Both the position numbers and the translations under genes were made by a program. Below the pieces are notes generated by a model. That model was not told the DNA's origin and searched no databases. It was given only the letters and a program-made list of their open reading frames with translations. This document shows, one piece after another, positions 1 to 6,409 of a stretch of DNA of 26,899 nucleotides; the stretch's first letter is position 1; the number at the start of each line of letters is the position of its first letter. The DNA comes from a virus, in IMG/VR virus record IMGVR_UViG_3300032020_001002, positions 1-26,899 of that record; one strand, 5' to 3'.

Positions 1-435
1 CTGTTTATCAAGCGGGACGGAAGCAAACTGACGCCTGAAGCCTGGAAAAGTCCTTTCAGAGAACGGTTACAGCGTCACGGCGTCTACAAAGGTCCGTACA
101 CGGTGATCTTTCATATGTTTAGAAAAATCTTTGAGTCAGAGGCCAGTCCACCAGACCGCGGCATCAGCAAGGATTATGTACGGTTCATGATGGGCCATGC
201 TGTCGACGACGTCAATGGCGACCAGCTTGATATTCCCGGCGGTACGTATGATCAGGCTCCATTCACGCATCCAGATGCGGTTGAGCGAGAATACGCTAAG
301 CTGGAGCCTTACCTTAACATTTATAGCGAGAGGCCAGGTGAAGGTGCAGCTCCCGAGATCAGTGAAGAGGACATGGAGGCACTGAAGGAATTGCTTGTGA
401 AGATCAAGCAAGGCAAAGTCAAGATCGAGTCCTAG
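1..435 (+). CDS. Tyrosine recombinase (integrase), C-terminal part
   Basis: The reading frame is open from base 1, so the gene is cut by the window edge and only the last 144 residues are present. These contain the catalytic core of a tyrosine site-specific recombinase: an HxxR box (HMFR, local residues 38-41) and a downstream MGH (local H66). They are followed by YDQAPF and EREYAKLEPYLNIYS, a tail typical of archaeal integrases. The nucleophile is probably the Tyr in TYDQ (local 83) or the one in REYAK (local 98); I cannot decide between them. The first catalytic Arg lies before the window. The protein would integrate or excise the viral genome at a host attachment site. Its stop abuts the end of a convergent gene, so it is transcribed separately from the leftward pair. 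Confidence 0.85.
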   Translation: MFIKRDGSKLTPEAWKSPFRERLQRHGVYKGPYTVIFHMFRKIFESEASPPDRGISKDYVRFMMGHAVDDVNGDQLDIPGGTYDQAPFTHPDAVEREYAKLEPYLNIYSERPGEGAAPEISEEDMEALKELLVKIKQGKVKIES

Positions 436-786
436 TTAATGTGGAATGCGATTATAGATGGCGACTTGCGCCTCTTCAACGTCGTCGAATTTGAAGACTA
501 AATCCTGAGGCGTTGCGCCATCTTGGATTGTGAGAACTGTTAGGACTTGCTCTTTCTTCCATAAGGCTCCGATAACGCCGAGAAGTATTACGCGGCCTGC
601 ACTCATTTTTTCCCTTGTTGTGTTCTCAATCTTCTTGATGTTCCCATAGGGCACGCTCAGACGTAGTTCAGGGATTTCCAGACGTGCCTGAGACAGTTTG
701 ACTTTCACGCCCCTTTTTTTGGGGAAGGCAGCGTGGCCGCCAAGGTATTCGGCTTTGAACTCAGTTTTTTCTTTTTTCCCAAACAA
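436..786 (-). CDS. Small PH-like domain protein, function unknown
   Basis: This 116-residue protein begins at TTG (784-786 read on the minus strand). A GAGGAG SD lies about 14 bases upstream, which is long, so the start is uncertain. The sequence is mostly beta-strand-like (VKVKLSQARLEIPELRLSVPY, broken by short turns) and ends with FKFDDVEEAQVAIYN, a likely C-terminal helix. That pattern resembles bacterial/archaeal PH-like or GRAM-like domains that begin proteins of unknown role. A short hydrophobic patch (VILLGVIGALW) may be a core strand or a weak membrane contact. It lies directly downstream of the leftward RHH gene with a 21-base gap and is probably co-transcribed with it. I infer a lysogeny-associated accessory role from position only. 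Confidence 0.6.
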   Translation of the reverse strand: MFGKKEKTEFKAEYLGGHAAFPKKRGVKVKLSQARLEIPELRLSVPYGNIKKIENTTREKMSAGRVILLGVIGALWKKEQVLTVLTIQDGATPQDLVFKFDDVEEAQVAIYNRIPH

Positions 787-807
787 GGTAATCTTGTCAT
801 CTCCTCT

Positions 808-1200
808 CTAGATGTCTGGAAGCTTCCAGCCTTCCTTGCGTTTCTTTCGAATCACTTCTTGAATTTCATCTTTTGAAATTGCGAATTGTATGTGTTTGCA
901 GTCATCTTTCTCACAATGAAGACATCTGATTCCACCAGGTTTAAACTGGACTTGAAGGCCTGCACGAAGGTCCGGATCCCAAATTAAGACGCCATTCACA
1001 TTTAGGTTCAGATGCCACATGGTCCTCGGCGGGCCTTTCAAATCTTTCTCGTTTTGATTGTAGTACCAAGAGATGAGTGCTCGGATTACTTCGGTATCAT
1101 TTTCTAAGCCTAAAAACGCCTTTATTCGCGTGAATCTGTCTGCAGGTTCTCCTTTTAGCTGAATGTTAAGTCTTAATGCGTTATCGTCTTTTATGGACAT
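808..1200 (-). CDS. RHH DNA-binding protein with C-terminal zinc knuckle (putative repressor)
   Basis: This 130-residue protein starts at ATG (1198-1200, minus strand). Residues about 9-48 form a ribbon-helix-helix: a strand LRLNIQLKG, then helices with NDTEVIRALISWYY. The middle is strand-rich. The C-terminal part has C-x2-C-x4-C-x-H (CLHCEKDDCKH), which looks like a small zinc site resembling a shortened SWIM or knuckle motif. The RHH part is clearly paralogous to the gene starting at 1313 on the other strand: both share a GE(P/I)A(D/E)RFT(R/K)IK block and N(D/N)TEVIR. A divergent position, extra sensor-like domain and leftward operon suggest a repressor that keeps the rightward genes silent. 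The repressor role is inference. Confidence 0.75.
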   Translation of the reverse strand: MSIKDDNALRLNIQLKGEPADRFTRIKAFLGLENDTEVIRALISWYYNQNEKDLKGPPRTMWHLNLNVNGVLIWDPDLRAGLQVQFKPGGIRCLHCEKDDCKHIQFAISKDEIQEVIRKKRKEGWKLPDI

Positions 1201-1312
1201 TTTGACACAATTTATGTATAAACAGGTTTTGCCTATTAAGTATTGTTCTCACAGAGAGTTCAAAACAAAGCTTATATGTAAATACATAAGATATGGATAA
1301 AAAGGCGATTGT
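1201..1312. promoter_or_regulatory. Divergent promoter/operator region between two RHH genes
   Basis: This A/T-rich spacer separates two opposed RHH genes. Bases 1275-1280 (TATGTA) and 1283-1288 (TACATA) form a perfect inverted repeat with a two-base AA spacer. It overlaps a TATA-like CTTATATG (1271-1278) that would place the rightward start near 1300, just before ATG 1313. A second TATGTATA occurs at 1213-1220, next to the leftward start codon. CTTAATAG read on the minus strand (near 1233-1240) is a candidate TATA box for the leftward gene. RHH dimers bind short palindromes of this kind, so these are likely operators. Binding has not been shown. Confidence 0.6.
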
Positions 1313-1477
1313 ATGGAAACTGGAGAAAAAATCGTAAAGATAAACTGTCTACTGCACGGAGAAATTGCTGAGAGATTTACCAAAATCAAGGAACTTAAGG
1401 GCCTAGCGAATAACACTGAGGTTATTCGGCTACTGATTAGCGAGTTCTATGCCGCATTCTTGAAGGGGAACTCTTGA
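1313..1477 (+). CDS. Ribbon-helix-helix DNA-binding protein (54 aa)
   Basis: This is a compact 54-residue protein made of little more than one RHH unit: strand IVKINCLLHG, helix EIAERFTKIKELKG, turn LANNT, helix EVIRLLISEFYAAF. It matches the N-terminal domain of the protein at 808-1200 residue for residue at many positions, so one arose from the other by duplication. It lacks the zinc extension. It opens the long rightward transcript, directly behind the palindrome at 1275-1288. That arrangement fits a Cro-like or early activator/autorepressor role, which is inference. ATG 1313 is the only sensible start in this frame. The stop overlaps the next start (1477). Confidence 0.75.
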   Translation: METGEKIVKINCLLHGEIAERFTKIKELKGLANNTEVIRLLISEFYAAFLKGNS

Positions 1478-1566
1478 TGTCAAAATCTAGCGTTGTTCAT
1501 GATTTGGCTCTTGCGGTGCGGAAACTCCTCAAAGAGTCAAGGAATCAAAATCGTAAGGAGGCTTAG
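1477..1566 (+). CDS. Putative 29-residue peptide
   Basis: An ATG at 1477 overlaps the last base of the preceding RHH gene and opens a 29-codon frame (MSKSSVVHDLALAVRKLL, then a basic tail ending in RKEA). The peptide is predicted to be one amphipathic, basic helix. Its stop lies between the SD of the next gene (1555-1561) and that gene's TTG. The tight start-stop coupling on both sides favours translation, but the frame is short and I recognise no family. It may only carry ribosomes to the next gene. Confidence 0.4.
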   Translation: MSKSSVVHDLALAVRKLLKESRNQNRKEA

Positions 1567-1570
1567 TTCC

Positions 1571-1774
1571 TTGGCATGGTCTCGTGACTTCAAGGTCACT
1601 GAGAAGGGGTTGAAGGGCAAGAAGAAGACGCCAACTCTAGTTCTTGGATCTGGTGATGGCGAGAAGCTTGTCCTGAAGTTTGATGTCGTAAGCCAGCTAG
1701 ACCAGTTCGAACTTGATGCCGAGTTTACCGTTAAAATTGGAAAGGGGGCTCAGACGAAGCTTGACCGCTCTTGA
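1571..1774 (+). CDS. Small beta-rich protein of unknown function
   Basis: I choose TTG 1571 because a full SD (AAGGAGG, 1555-1561) ends nine bases before it. A longer frame from ATG 1493 has no SD and would overlap the preceding peptide. The 67-residue product is lysine-rich in the middle (LKGKKKT) and strand-rich (TLVLGSG, EKLVLKFDVV, AEFTVKIGKG). This pattern could be a small barrel or another nucleic-acid-binding fold. No family was recognised. It overlaps the start of the next gene by 14 bases, as expected of an early-gene cassette. Confidence 0.55.
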   Translation: MAWSRDFKVTEKGLKGKKKTPTLVLGSGDGEKLVLKFDVVSQLDQFELDAEFTVKIGKGAQTKLDRS

Positions 1775-1997
1775 AGTCCGAACTCACAGAAACTTAGGCA
1801 ACGACGCGGTTGAATGCGCCAAGTTTTTGATGGAGCGGAAGCTGTTCAACTGGGTTGACAGCGAAATGAGGGAGTTAATCGAGAAAGTGAGACTCGGCAA
1901 GATCCCGTTTAAGGAGGCTGCGACTCGTGGCAAAATCTTGTTTGCATGCTACAAATGTTGTAGACGCGGGATCCCAAAGTTGTTAGAAGAGGCTTGA
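1761..1997 (+). CDS. Small helical protein of unknown function
   Basis: The most likely start is TTG 1761, inside the end of the previous gene and behind a G-rich stretch (1744-1748); an upstream ATG at 1713 has no SD. The 78-residue product is helical (ECAKFLMERKLFNWV, SEMRELIEKVRLGK) and ends with CYKCCRRG, a Cys cluster that is too short for a classical ribbon but could join a metal site. Its stop is followed after one base by the next ATG, which argues for translational coupling with the nuclease-like gene. No function is assigned. Confidence 0.55.
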   Translation: MTALEVRTHRNLGNDAVECAKFLMERKLFNWVDSEMRELIEKVRLGKIPFKEAATRGKILFACYKCCRRGIPKLLEEA

Positions 1998-1998
1998 A

Positions 1999-2991
1999 AT
2001 GAGCGGTAAACTTCAGTTGCCCAGCGATTTTGCAAAGAAAATCCAAGAGATCCTTAACCTCAAAGCCGAAGGCTTAGAGCTCCTGTTTGATTTTGAGGAG
2101 AGCAAAGAAGGCTATTTCATCGCCAAGTTGAAGCCGAAGCAGTGGCTGAGTGAATTGCAGTTTAAGGCAATGTGCGCTTTAGCGCGTGATCTAGGTGGAG
2201 AGTACATAAAAGGGCAGAAAGCATTCCAGGTTCCAGGGCCTTACGCTAAGCCACCGAAACCTGTAGAGAGCGCTAGCGGCGTTACGCCAGACGTTGTAGC
2301 ACTAGACAAAACCAAACCACCAGAATTTGGAGATTTAGTTTTTATCGGATGGAATCAGATAAAGGGAATGATCGTAGAAAAAGAGAACGTTGACGAATTA
2401 GTAAAAGGATGTTTTGAAAGATTCAAGATTTGGCCTCTATTTTTGCCTCTTGAAAACGGAAAATTCGCTGTTGTAGGCTTCAGTGATTTACGACGTTGGG
2501 AGTCATGGTGTAATCCAGCGATACGGAACCAACTTGTTCTGTGTTCCGATGGCACAAAAGCTTTCTACAATTCGACAGAGCATCTGACTGCAAAAGAAAC
2601 AGAATACACGCGAAGAAGAATCCTTGAAAAGATATTGCAACGAAACATTATTTCAAAACTATGCTTAGAAGGATGGCAAGTTGAGGAAAATGTCAGTCTA
2701 AAAATTGGAAGGGCAGACATCAAAGCTTCCAAAGGAAACGAGGTTATGCTTGTTGAAGTTAAACCAACATCGAGTTTAAATTCAATAGAGCATGCTCTGG
2801 GACAACTTCTCTTTTACAAGGAACAAATATCTAACGGTAAAGTTAGGCTCGCCATTGCATTGCCTGATTTTCCAGATAATGTCTGTCAAGAAATTCTAGC
2901 AAAATGGAACATTGAGATAATTGTCTCTCTGCCAGAAAGTCAAGTCTCAAAAGATAATGAGAGGGCTGATCAATGGAAGAATTTGAGATAG
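1999..2991 (+). CDS. PD-(D/E)XK nuclease-like protein
   Basis: This 330-residue protein has a restriction-endonuclease-like C-terminal domain. D240 lies in GRADIKAS, E253-x-K255 in LVEVKP, and Q269 in the helix ALGQLLFYKEQI, which matches the order D...ExK...Q of this superfamily. Residues 281-310 (KVRLAIALPD, then IEIIVSL) give the closing strands. The N-terminal 80 residues form a separate alpha/beta unit (FDFEESKEGYFIAKLKPKQWL) joined by a proline-rich linker at 80-107. A middle part (110-190) is unassigned. Its end overlaps the ParB-like gene by 19 bases, suggesting that the two act together. Possible jobs are resolution or processing of viral DNA, or attack on competing DNA. Substrate and role are unknown. 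Confidence 0.65.
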   Translation: MSGKLQLPSDFAKKIQEILNLKAEGLELLFDFEESKEGYFIAKLKPKQWLSELQFKAMCALARDLGGEYIKGQKAFQVPGPYAKPPKPVESASGVTPDVVALDKTKPPEFGDLVFIGWNQIKGMIVEKENVDELVKGCFERFKIWPLFLPLENGKFAVVGFSDLRRWESWCNPAIRNQLVLCSDGTKAFYNSTEHLTAKETEYTRRRILEKILQRNIISKLCLEGWQVEENVSLKIGRADIKASKGNEVMLVEVKPTSSLNSIEHALGQLLFYKEQISNGKVRLAIALPDFPDNVCQEILAKWNIEIIVSLPESQVSKDNERADQWKNLR

Positions 2992-3749
2992 ATCAAGAAC
3001 TTGTTGAGGAACTGAAAGAAAGCAAAAAGAAATTCGGTGCGTTAAGCCCGGTTATTCTTGACGCTTTTGGAAATATTGTAGAAGGCCATCATAGGAAGCG
3101 AGCTGACGCACGATGGCCACAGATTGTTTACAAAGAGATCCGAACTGAGGAGGATCGAATCCTGTATGCTATCGCTTTTAATTGGCATCGGAGAGAGAAG
3201 AGTGAAGCATGGAAGAAGAAGCAACTTAGTTGGCTTGCGAAACAAGGCTATACGATAGACCAGATCGTGGAGAAAACAGGACTTAACAGGAGAACCGTGT
3301 ATCGGTATCTTCCTTCGGAATTGAAGGGGCCTGAACCGTCTCAGTTTGCTGGAAGCCATACCGCTAGTGACAGCCTGTCACTGAATCTGAAACCTCAAGA
3401 TATGACTGTTGGCAAGGCCCGTGAGCTTCTCGATACGCCCGCTGGGCAAGAGGTGTTGGAAAACGCTGTCAAAGAAAGGCTTGCAGAGGGGCATGGTCAA
3501 AAGGTGACTGGAAGTGAAGAAGGACCTTCATTTGCTGACGAGATCAGGACAAGGGAAGGCGAAAGCGAATCTGAAAAGGGCCCTATCACAAATGTTGAAC
3601 CCTCAACTCAGAAGCCTAAACCGCCGGAGGCTTTGCTTACGGGGTTCGAATGGACTTGCCCCGAATGCGGCGAGAAATACATCATCAACCACATCGACTA
3701 TCCTGGCGGTGGCATATGTAAACACGCTTTGGAGGCCTGCGGTCGGTGA
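2973..3749 (+). CDS. ParB-like protein with HTH and C-terminal zinc site
   Basis: This 258-residue protein opens with a ParB/Srx-like half domain: SPVILDAFGNIVEGHHRKRADA (residues 25-46, broken here by turns) has the G-H-x-R-x-x-A signature seen in ParB N-domains. Residues about 94-112 (TIDQIVEKTGLNRRTVYRYL) are a helix-turn-helix. A disordered charged stretch (120-220) follows, then a zinc site (C229, C232, C249, H251). The usual ParB arginine box is shortened, so CTP binding is uncertain. ParB-like proteins of plasmids and viruses bind centromere-like repeats or regulate genes. No ParA partner is seen in the window, although the HerA ATPase downstream could serve as a motor. It starts inside the nuclease gene and ends overlapping the next start (GTGA at 3746). 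Confidence 0.7.
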   Translation: MEEFEIDQELVEELKESKKKFGALSPVILDAFGNIVEGHHRKRADARWPQIVYKEIRTEEDRILYAIAFNWHRREKSEAWKKKQLSWLAKQGYTIDQIVEKTGLNRRTVYRYLPSELKGPEPSQFAGSHTASDSLSLNLKPQDMTVGKARELLDTPAGQEVLENAVKERLAEGHGQKVTGSEEGPSFADEIRTREGESESEKGPITNVEPSTQKPKPPEALLTGFEWTCPECGEKYIINHIDYPGGGICKHALEACGR

Positions 3750-4069
3750 GTCTCAGGTACCTCTACCGGAAGATCCCGCAGACCAGACGAATATGCAGCT
3801 ACTACCGCTGCCCTCACAAGATGATTCTTCGTAACATTGACATCGACAAAAACGGACGCATCTACCATCATGGTTGTTTGATGGATGCGAAGGATGAACA
3901 GTTTCAGTGCCCAGAATGTTGGAGCAGGTTTGACGCGACAGAAGCCAGTTTCGAAGAAGTTCAATCAAGCTATAACGACGAATTTAAGGAACGTTTGAAG
4001 CCTGTCTGCCCGCATTGTGGAAGTCACCAAGTCAAAGTTCTCAGTCAAAAGAGCGTGATCTATGCATGA
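3746..4069 (+). CDS. Zinc-binding protein with two Cys/His clusters
   Basis: This 107-residue protein starts at GTG 3746 in a four-base overlap with the ParB-like gene. Two metal sites are visible. The first uses C17, C22, H41/H42 and C44. The second is a CxxC pair (CPEC, 55-58) matched with another (CPHC, 88-91), a standard zinc ribbon. The remaining sequence is polar and basic. Such small multi-ribbon proteins are common in archaeal viruses and usually bind nucleic acid or bridge protein complexes. The exact role is unknown. Its stop overlaps the start of the next gene (ATGA). Confidence 0.65.
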   Translation: MSLRYLYRKIPQTRRICSYYRCPHKMILRNIDIDKNGRIYHHGCLMDAKDEQFQCPECWSRFDATEASFEEVQSSYNDEFKERLKPVCPHCGSHQVKVLSQKSVIYA

Positions 4070-4230
4070 ACTTCTTTTACATGTCTTTCTACTGGTGCAC
4101 AAAGAAACAGCATAAAGTTCCACACGGCCAGGAAGTCAGGGGGAGAGCAGGCCAGCTTCTCTGTCCACTTGACGGTTATCCATTGCGGACTAAGCCGCGG
4201 GCATATGGGAAAAGGAGGAAGAAAAAGTAG
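4066..4230 (+). CDS. Basic mini zinc-finger-like protein (54 aa)
   Basis: ATG 4066 overlaps the previous stop as ATGA, which sets the start. The 54-residue product has a Cys/His group (YWCTKKQHKVPHG) and a second Cys (LLCPLDG), and ends in a very basic tail (YGKRRKKK). One Cys pair is incomplete, so full zinc binding may need a dimer or His ligands. The basic tail suggests DNA or RNA contact. It belongs to a run of four overlapping small genes that are probably translated in succession. No family is named. Confidence 0.55.
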   Translation: MNFFYMSFYWCTKKQHKVPHGQEVRGRAGQLLCPLDGYPLRTKPRAYGKRRKKK

Positions 4231-4388
4231 TGAAAAAAGAGAGTAGGACCGTGAATGTGAGTCCTCAGTTTGTTTGGTGTAGTGACTGTGGTACAGTTTC
4301 AGAAACTATGGTTCTCGAGAGAAAAAGGGGCAAGATTTCTTGTCTTTGCGTTGTCTGTGGAAGCAGCAACATAGGTGGCGGCTACTGA
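4230..4388 (+). CDS. Zinc-ribbon microprotein (52 aa)
   Basis: GTG 4230 uses the last base of the preceding TAG and has an excellent SD (AAAGGAGG near 4211-4218). The 52-residue product is a classical four-Cys ribbon: C17-x2-C20, then C38-x-C40-x2-C43, so one Cys is spare. Nothing lies outside the ribbon except a short N-terminal extension. It is too small to be an enzyme and is likely a nucleic-acid or protein adaptor. The gene is too short for ordinary length cut-offs and would be missed easily. Confidence 0.6.
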   Translation: MKKESRTVNVSPQFVWCSDCGTVSETMVLERKRGKISCLCVVCGSSNIGGGY

Positions 4389-4398
4389 AAAGGGGTGT

Positions 4399-4524
4399 GT
4401 GAAAGTTTGGGTTGCTCTTGTACTTCTCCTTTCTCCTTTGGGATTCTGGGAGCCGTTTCTAGGGCAGCTCAAACCACAAGAACCCCAACGGAGGGCCCTT
4501 CTTGAAGCTGCGGCTTTCTTCTGA
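4399..4524 (+). CDS. Putative 41-residue membrane peptide
   Basis: A GTG at 4399 follows a purine-rich SD (AAAAGGGG, 4388-4395) and opens a 41-codon frame. Its N terminus (MKVWVALVLLLSPLGFW) looks like a signal anchor, followed by a charged tail (KPQEPQRRALLEAA). It overlaps the start of the HerA-like gene by 23 bases. A competing frame from GTG 4395 gives a Cys/Ser/Thr-rich peptide with no recognisable features. I prefer the membrane peptide but am not sure that either is made. Confidence 0.35.
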   Translation: MKVWVALVLLLSPLGFWEPFLGQLKPQEPQRRALLEAAAFF

Positions 4525-6019
4525 TTTTGCAGTCGACACGGACGATTACAAGCGTGAGGGCCTACGGATTAGTATATTAGCGATGAGTGGCCACGGCAAG
4601 AGCAACGCCGCTGCTGATCTTGTTGAAGACGTCTTGGACAATCACGCGCAAGTAATCATTATCGAGCCTATTCCTGAATGGCACACTTTGAAGGCCAAGT
4701 ACAATAATGTCGTTGTTATCGGAGGGCCCTACCAGGATCTCCCGCTCGAGCCGGGTTTCGCGCATGAATATGTCCTAGCGGCCCTCGAGAAGGGCATTAG
4801 CCTTGTCGTAAATGTCAGTGATATTGAAGATGATGTGGAGCAGCTCCGCTTTGTCAGCAGTTTCTTGTGGAATCTTTATCGCCTCGAGCAGAAGTACCGG
4901 CGTGTTCTCTTCCTGGTCTTGGAGGAAGCGGATATCTGGGCTCCTCAAATGTGGGATCAAGTTAGCAAGCAAAGCCTCTCTCGAGTCAGTTTGATTGCTA
5001 AGCACGGCCGTAAAATCGGCATCTTCCCAATTCTAGTCAGCCAGCGGCCAGCGGATCTCCACAAGAGTCCATTAAGCCAGTGTAATATCAATCTCTTCGG
5101 CAAGTTCACAAGCCCCGCAGATCTGGACCCGAAGACGGGCCTCATGTTCTTGGTGAAAAAGCAGCACCTCGAGATCACTGAACAGCAGATTATGCAGTTG
5201 CCTACGGGCTCGTTTATAGTCGCGCATAAGGGCGGCGTCGACGCTGTTGCGGTACGCAAGCGGCTTTGTCCTCACGGAGCCGACACACCGTTGATTGAGC
5301 CTAAGCCTTTCACAGCTGACTTATCACGGGCCCTAGGAGGCCTCCAGGAAGCGATCGCTAAGGCTGTGGCCGCCAAAAAAGATGAAGAGTCAATAATAAA
5401 GCGCCTCGAGCGCCAGGTTCAGGATCTCAAAAAGCAGAATGAACAGCTCCAGGAGAAGGCGAACATTAAGCTTTCAGTGAAAGAAATAATGGAAGGTCCT
5501 TCTCAGGACCCGGGTTCAGATCCCGGCGGGTTAGCCAAACTGAAGGAAGCGAATGCGGGCCTCTTAGAGCAGTTAAAAAAACTAGATAGTGATAAGGCCC
5601 GTTTGGAGAAGGAGCTCGAGGCTTTTGTAAAGTTGAAAGAGGCCCTTGGAGAACTGTTGCCGGTGCGTAACGCACCAGAACTAGGTGTCATGACACCTAA
5701 TAGTTCAGTTGGTTTGCAACGTGTTCTTACCGTTGTGGATCTCGAGGAAATCGAGAAGCAACTTCCGAAGGAAAGGTCAGACACGGTTATAGGCAAAATT
5801 CTCACGTTAGCTAAGGAAGGGTTCTTTTCAAACTGGAAAAGTCTAAGCGAAGTGCAAGGTCGCATTGACGAGTTGGCATGGGGCCCTGTATCGCCGCAGG
5901 CTGTGACTGGCGCGCTTGGTGAGCTCACAAAAGATGGCGTTTTAGGGATGAGGCATACGGACCGTAACCGCTGGAAGCTGGCGCCGGATGTGGTTTTCGA
6001 AGGCAAAAAGGAGAGCTGA
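4502..6019 (+). CDS. HerA/VirB4-type ATPase with coiled coil and winged helix
   Basis: This 505-residue protein starts at TTG 4502 behind GGAGG. Residues 1-280 form a P-loop ATPase. Walker A is MSGHGKSN (28-35). Walker B is VLFLVLEEA (135-143) with tandem acids. SQRPADL (180-186) is the conserved Gln/Arg segment of the HerA-FtsK clade. Residues about 290-385 are a long coiled coil, interrupted by a Gly/Pro loop. Residues about 425-500 look like a winged helix (TVIGKILTLAKEGFF, VTGALGELTKDGVL). HerA-type enzymes are hexameric DNA translocases. The N-terminal HAS barrel of cellular HerA is largely missing. With the ParB-like gene nearby, I infer DNA partition, segregation or processing. Head packaging is less likely because a full terminase is present. 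Eight CTCGAG sites in this one gene are unusual. Confidence 0.8.
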   Translation: MKLRLSSDFAVDTDDYKREGLRISILAMSGHGKSNAAADLVEDVLDNHAQVIIIEPIPEWHTLKAKYNNVVVIGGPYQDLPLEPGFAHEYVLAALEKGISLVVNVSDIEDDVEQLRFVSSFLWNLYRLEQKYRRVLFLVLEEADIWAPQMWDQVSKQSLSRVSLIAKHGRKIGIFPILVSQRPADLHKSPLSQCNINLFGKFTSPADLDPKTGLMFLVKKQHLEITEQQIMQLPTGSFIVAHKGGVDAVAVRKRLCPHGADTPLIEPKPFTADLSRALGGLQEAIAKAVAAKKDEESIIKRLERQVQDLKKQNEQLQEKANIKLSVKEIMEGPSQDPGSDPGGLAKLKEANAGLLEQLKKLDSDKARLEKELEAFVKLKEALGELLPVRNAPELGVMTPNSSVGLQRVLTVVDLEEIEKQLPKERSDTVIGKILTLAKEGFFSNWKSLSEVQGRIDELAWGPVSPQAVTGALGELTKDGVLGMRHTDRNRWKLAPDVVFEGKKES

Positions 6020-6022
6020 ATC

Positions 6023-6403
6023 TTGAAGACTTTGGCCCTCGATTTGGACGGTAAATATGGTTTGAGCAATTTCATGGACCGCATCTGGATTCTAAAATAT
6101 CTAGGCATCAAAGTTCTTAAGGTTCGCATATTCCACACGACAAACGGGTTTCATGCGAAAATTGTCTGCGACAATGAGATCGAGAATTTCAAAGCCATTC
6201 TGATTCAGGTTCTCTTGGGTGACGATTACCGGCGCGGCCTAGCGAATTTACTGAAGGTTGAGCGTGGCTGCAAGGACTGGAATGTCCTCTTCAAGCAGAA
6301 GTGGAAAATGGACAAGCTAGGGTCTGAGGTCCAAGTCAGCAAAGAGGCCTATGATAAGGATCTAAGCGGTAAAGTTCTACGGGCGATACAGCTCGGAGAG
6401 TGA
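6023..6403 (+). CDS. Conserved-looking protein of unknown function (126 aa)
   Basis: TTG 6023 follows AAAAGGAGAG (6006-6015), so the start is well supported. The product is alpha/beta: strands KVLKVRIFHTT and FHAKIVCD, then a helix with a DDYRRGLANLL motif and a NVLFKQKW segment. The DDxxR plus NVLFxxK pattern looks conserved rather than random, and I have an impression of similar small proteins in archaeal viruses, but I cannot name a family. It lies between the ATPase and radical-SAM genes with gaps of 3 and 6 bases, so it is certainly in the same operon. Confidence 0.6.
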   Translation: MKTLALDLDGKYGLSNFMDRIWILKYLGIKVLKVRIFHTTNGFHAKIVCDNEIENFKAILIQVLLGDDYRRGLANLLKVERGCKDWNVLFKQKWKMDKLGSEVQVSKEAYDKDLSGKVLRAIQLGE

Positions 6404-6409
6404 TCTGGG

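Noticed and set aside
470-497. Third apparent copy of the TCTTCAA/TTGAAGA hairpin
   Set aside because: Stem and spacing match, but the loop is unrelated and the bases encode the FKFDDVEEA segment of the leftward PH-like protein, so it is probably coincidence.
1493-1570. Longer version of the 67-residue gene starting at ATG 1493
   Set aside because: It has no SD and would overlap the preceding peptide; TTG 1571 has a perfect SD.
4395-4505. GTG frame of 36 codons overlapping the putative membrane peptide
   Set aside because: No recognisable pattern; the alternative frame has a signal-anchor-like N terminus and better SD spacing.
5503-6138. Long minus-strand frame of 211 codons under the HerA gene
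   Set aside because: Antisense to a well-supported gene, Ser/Pro-rich, no SD and no family resemblance.
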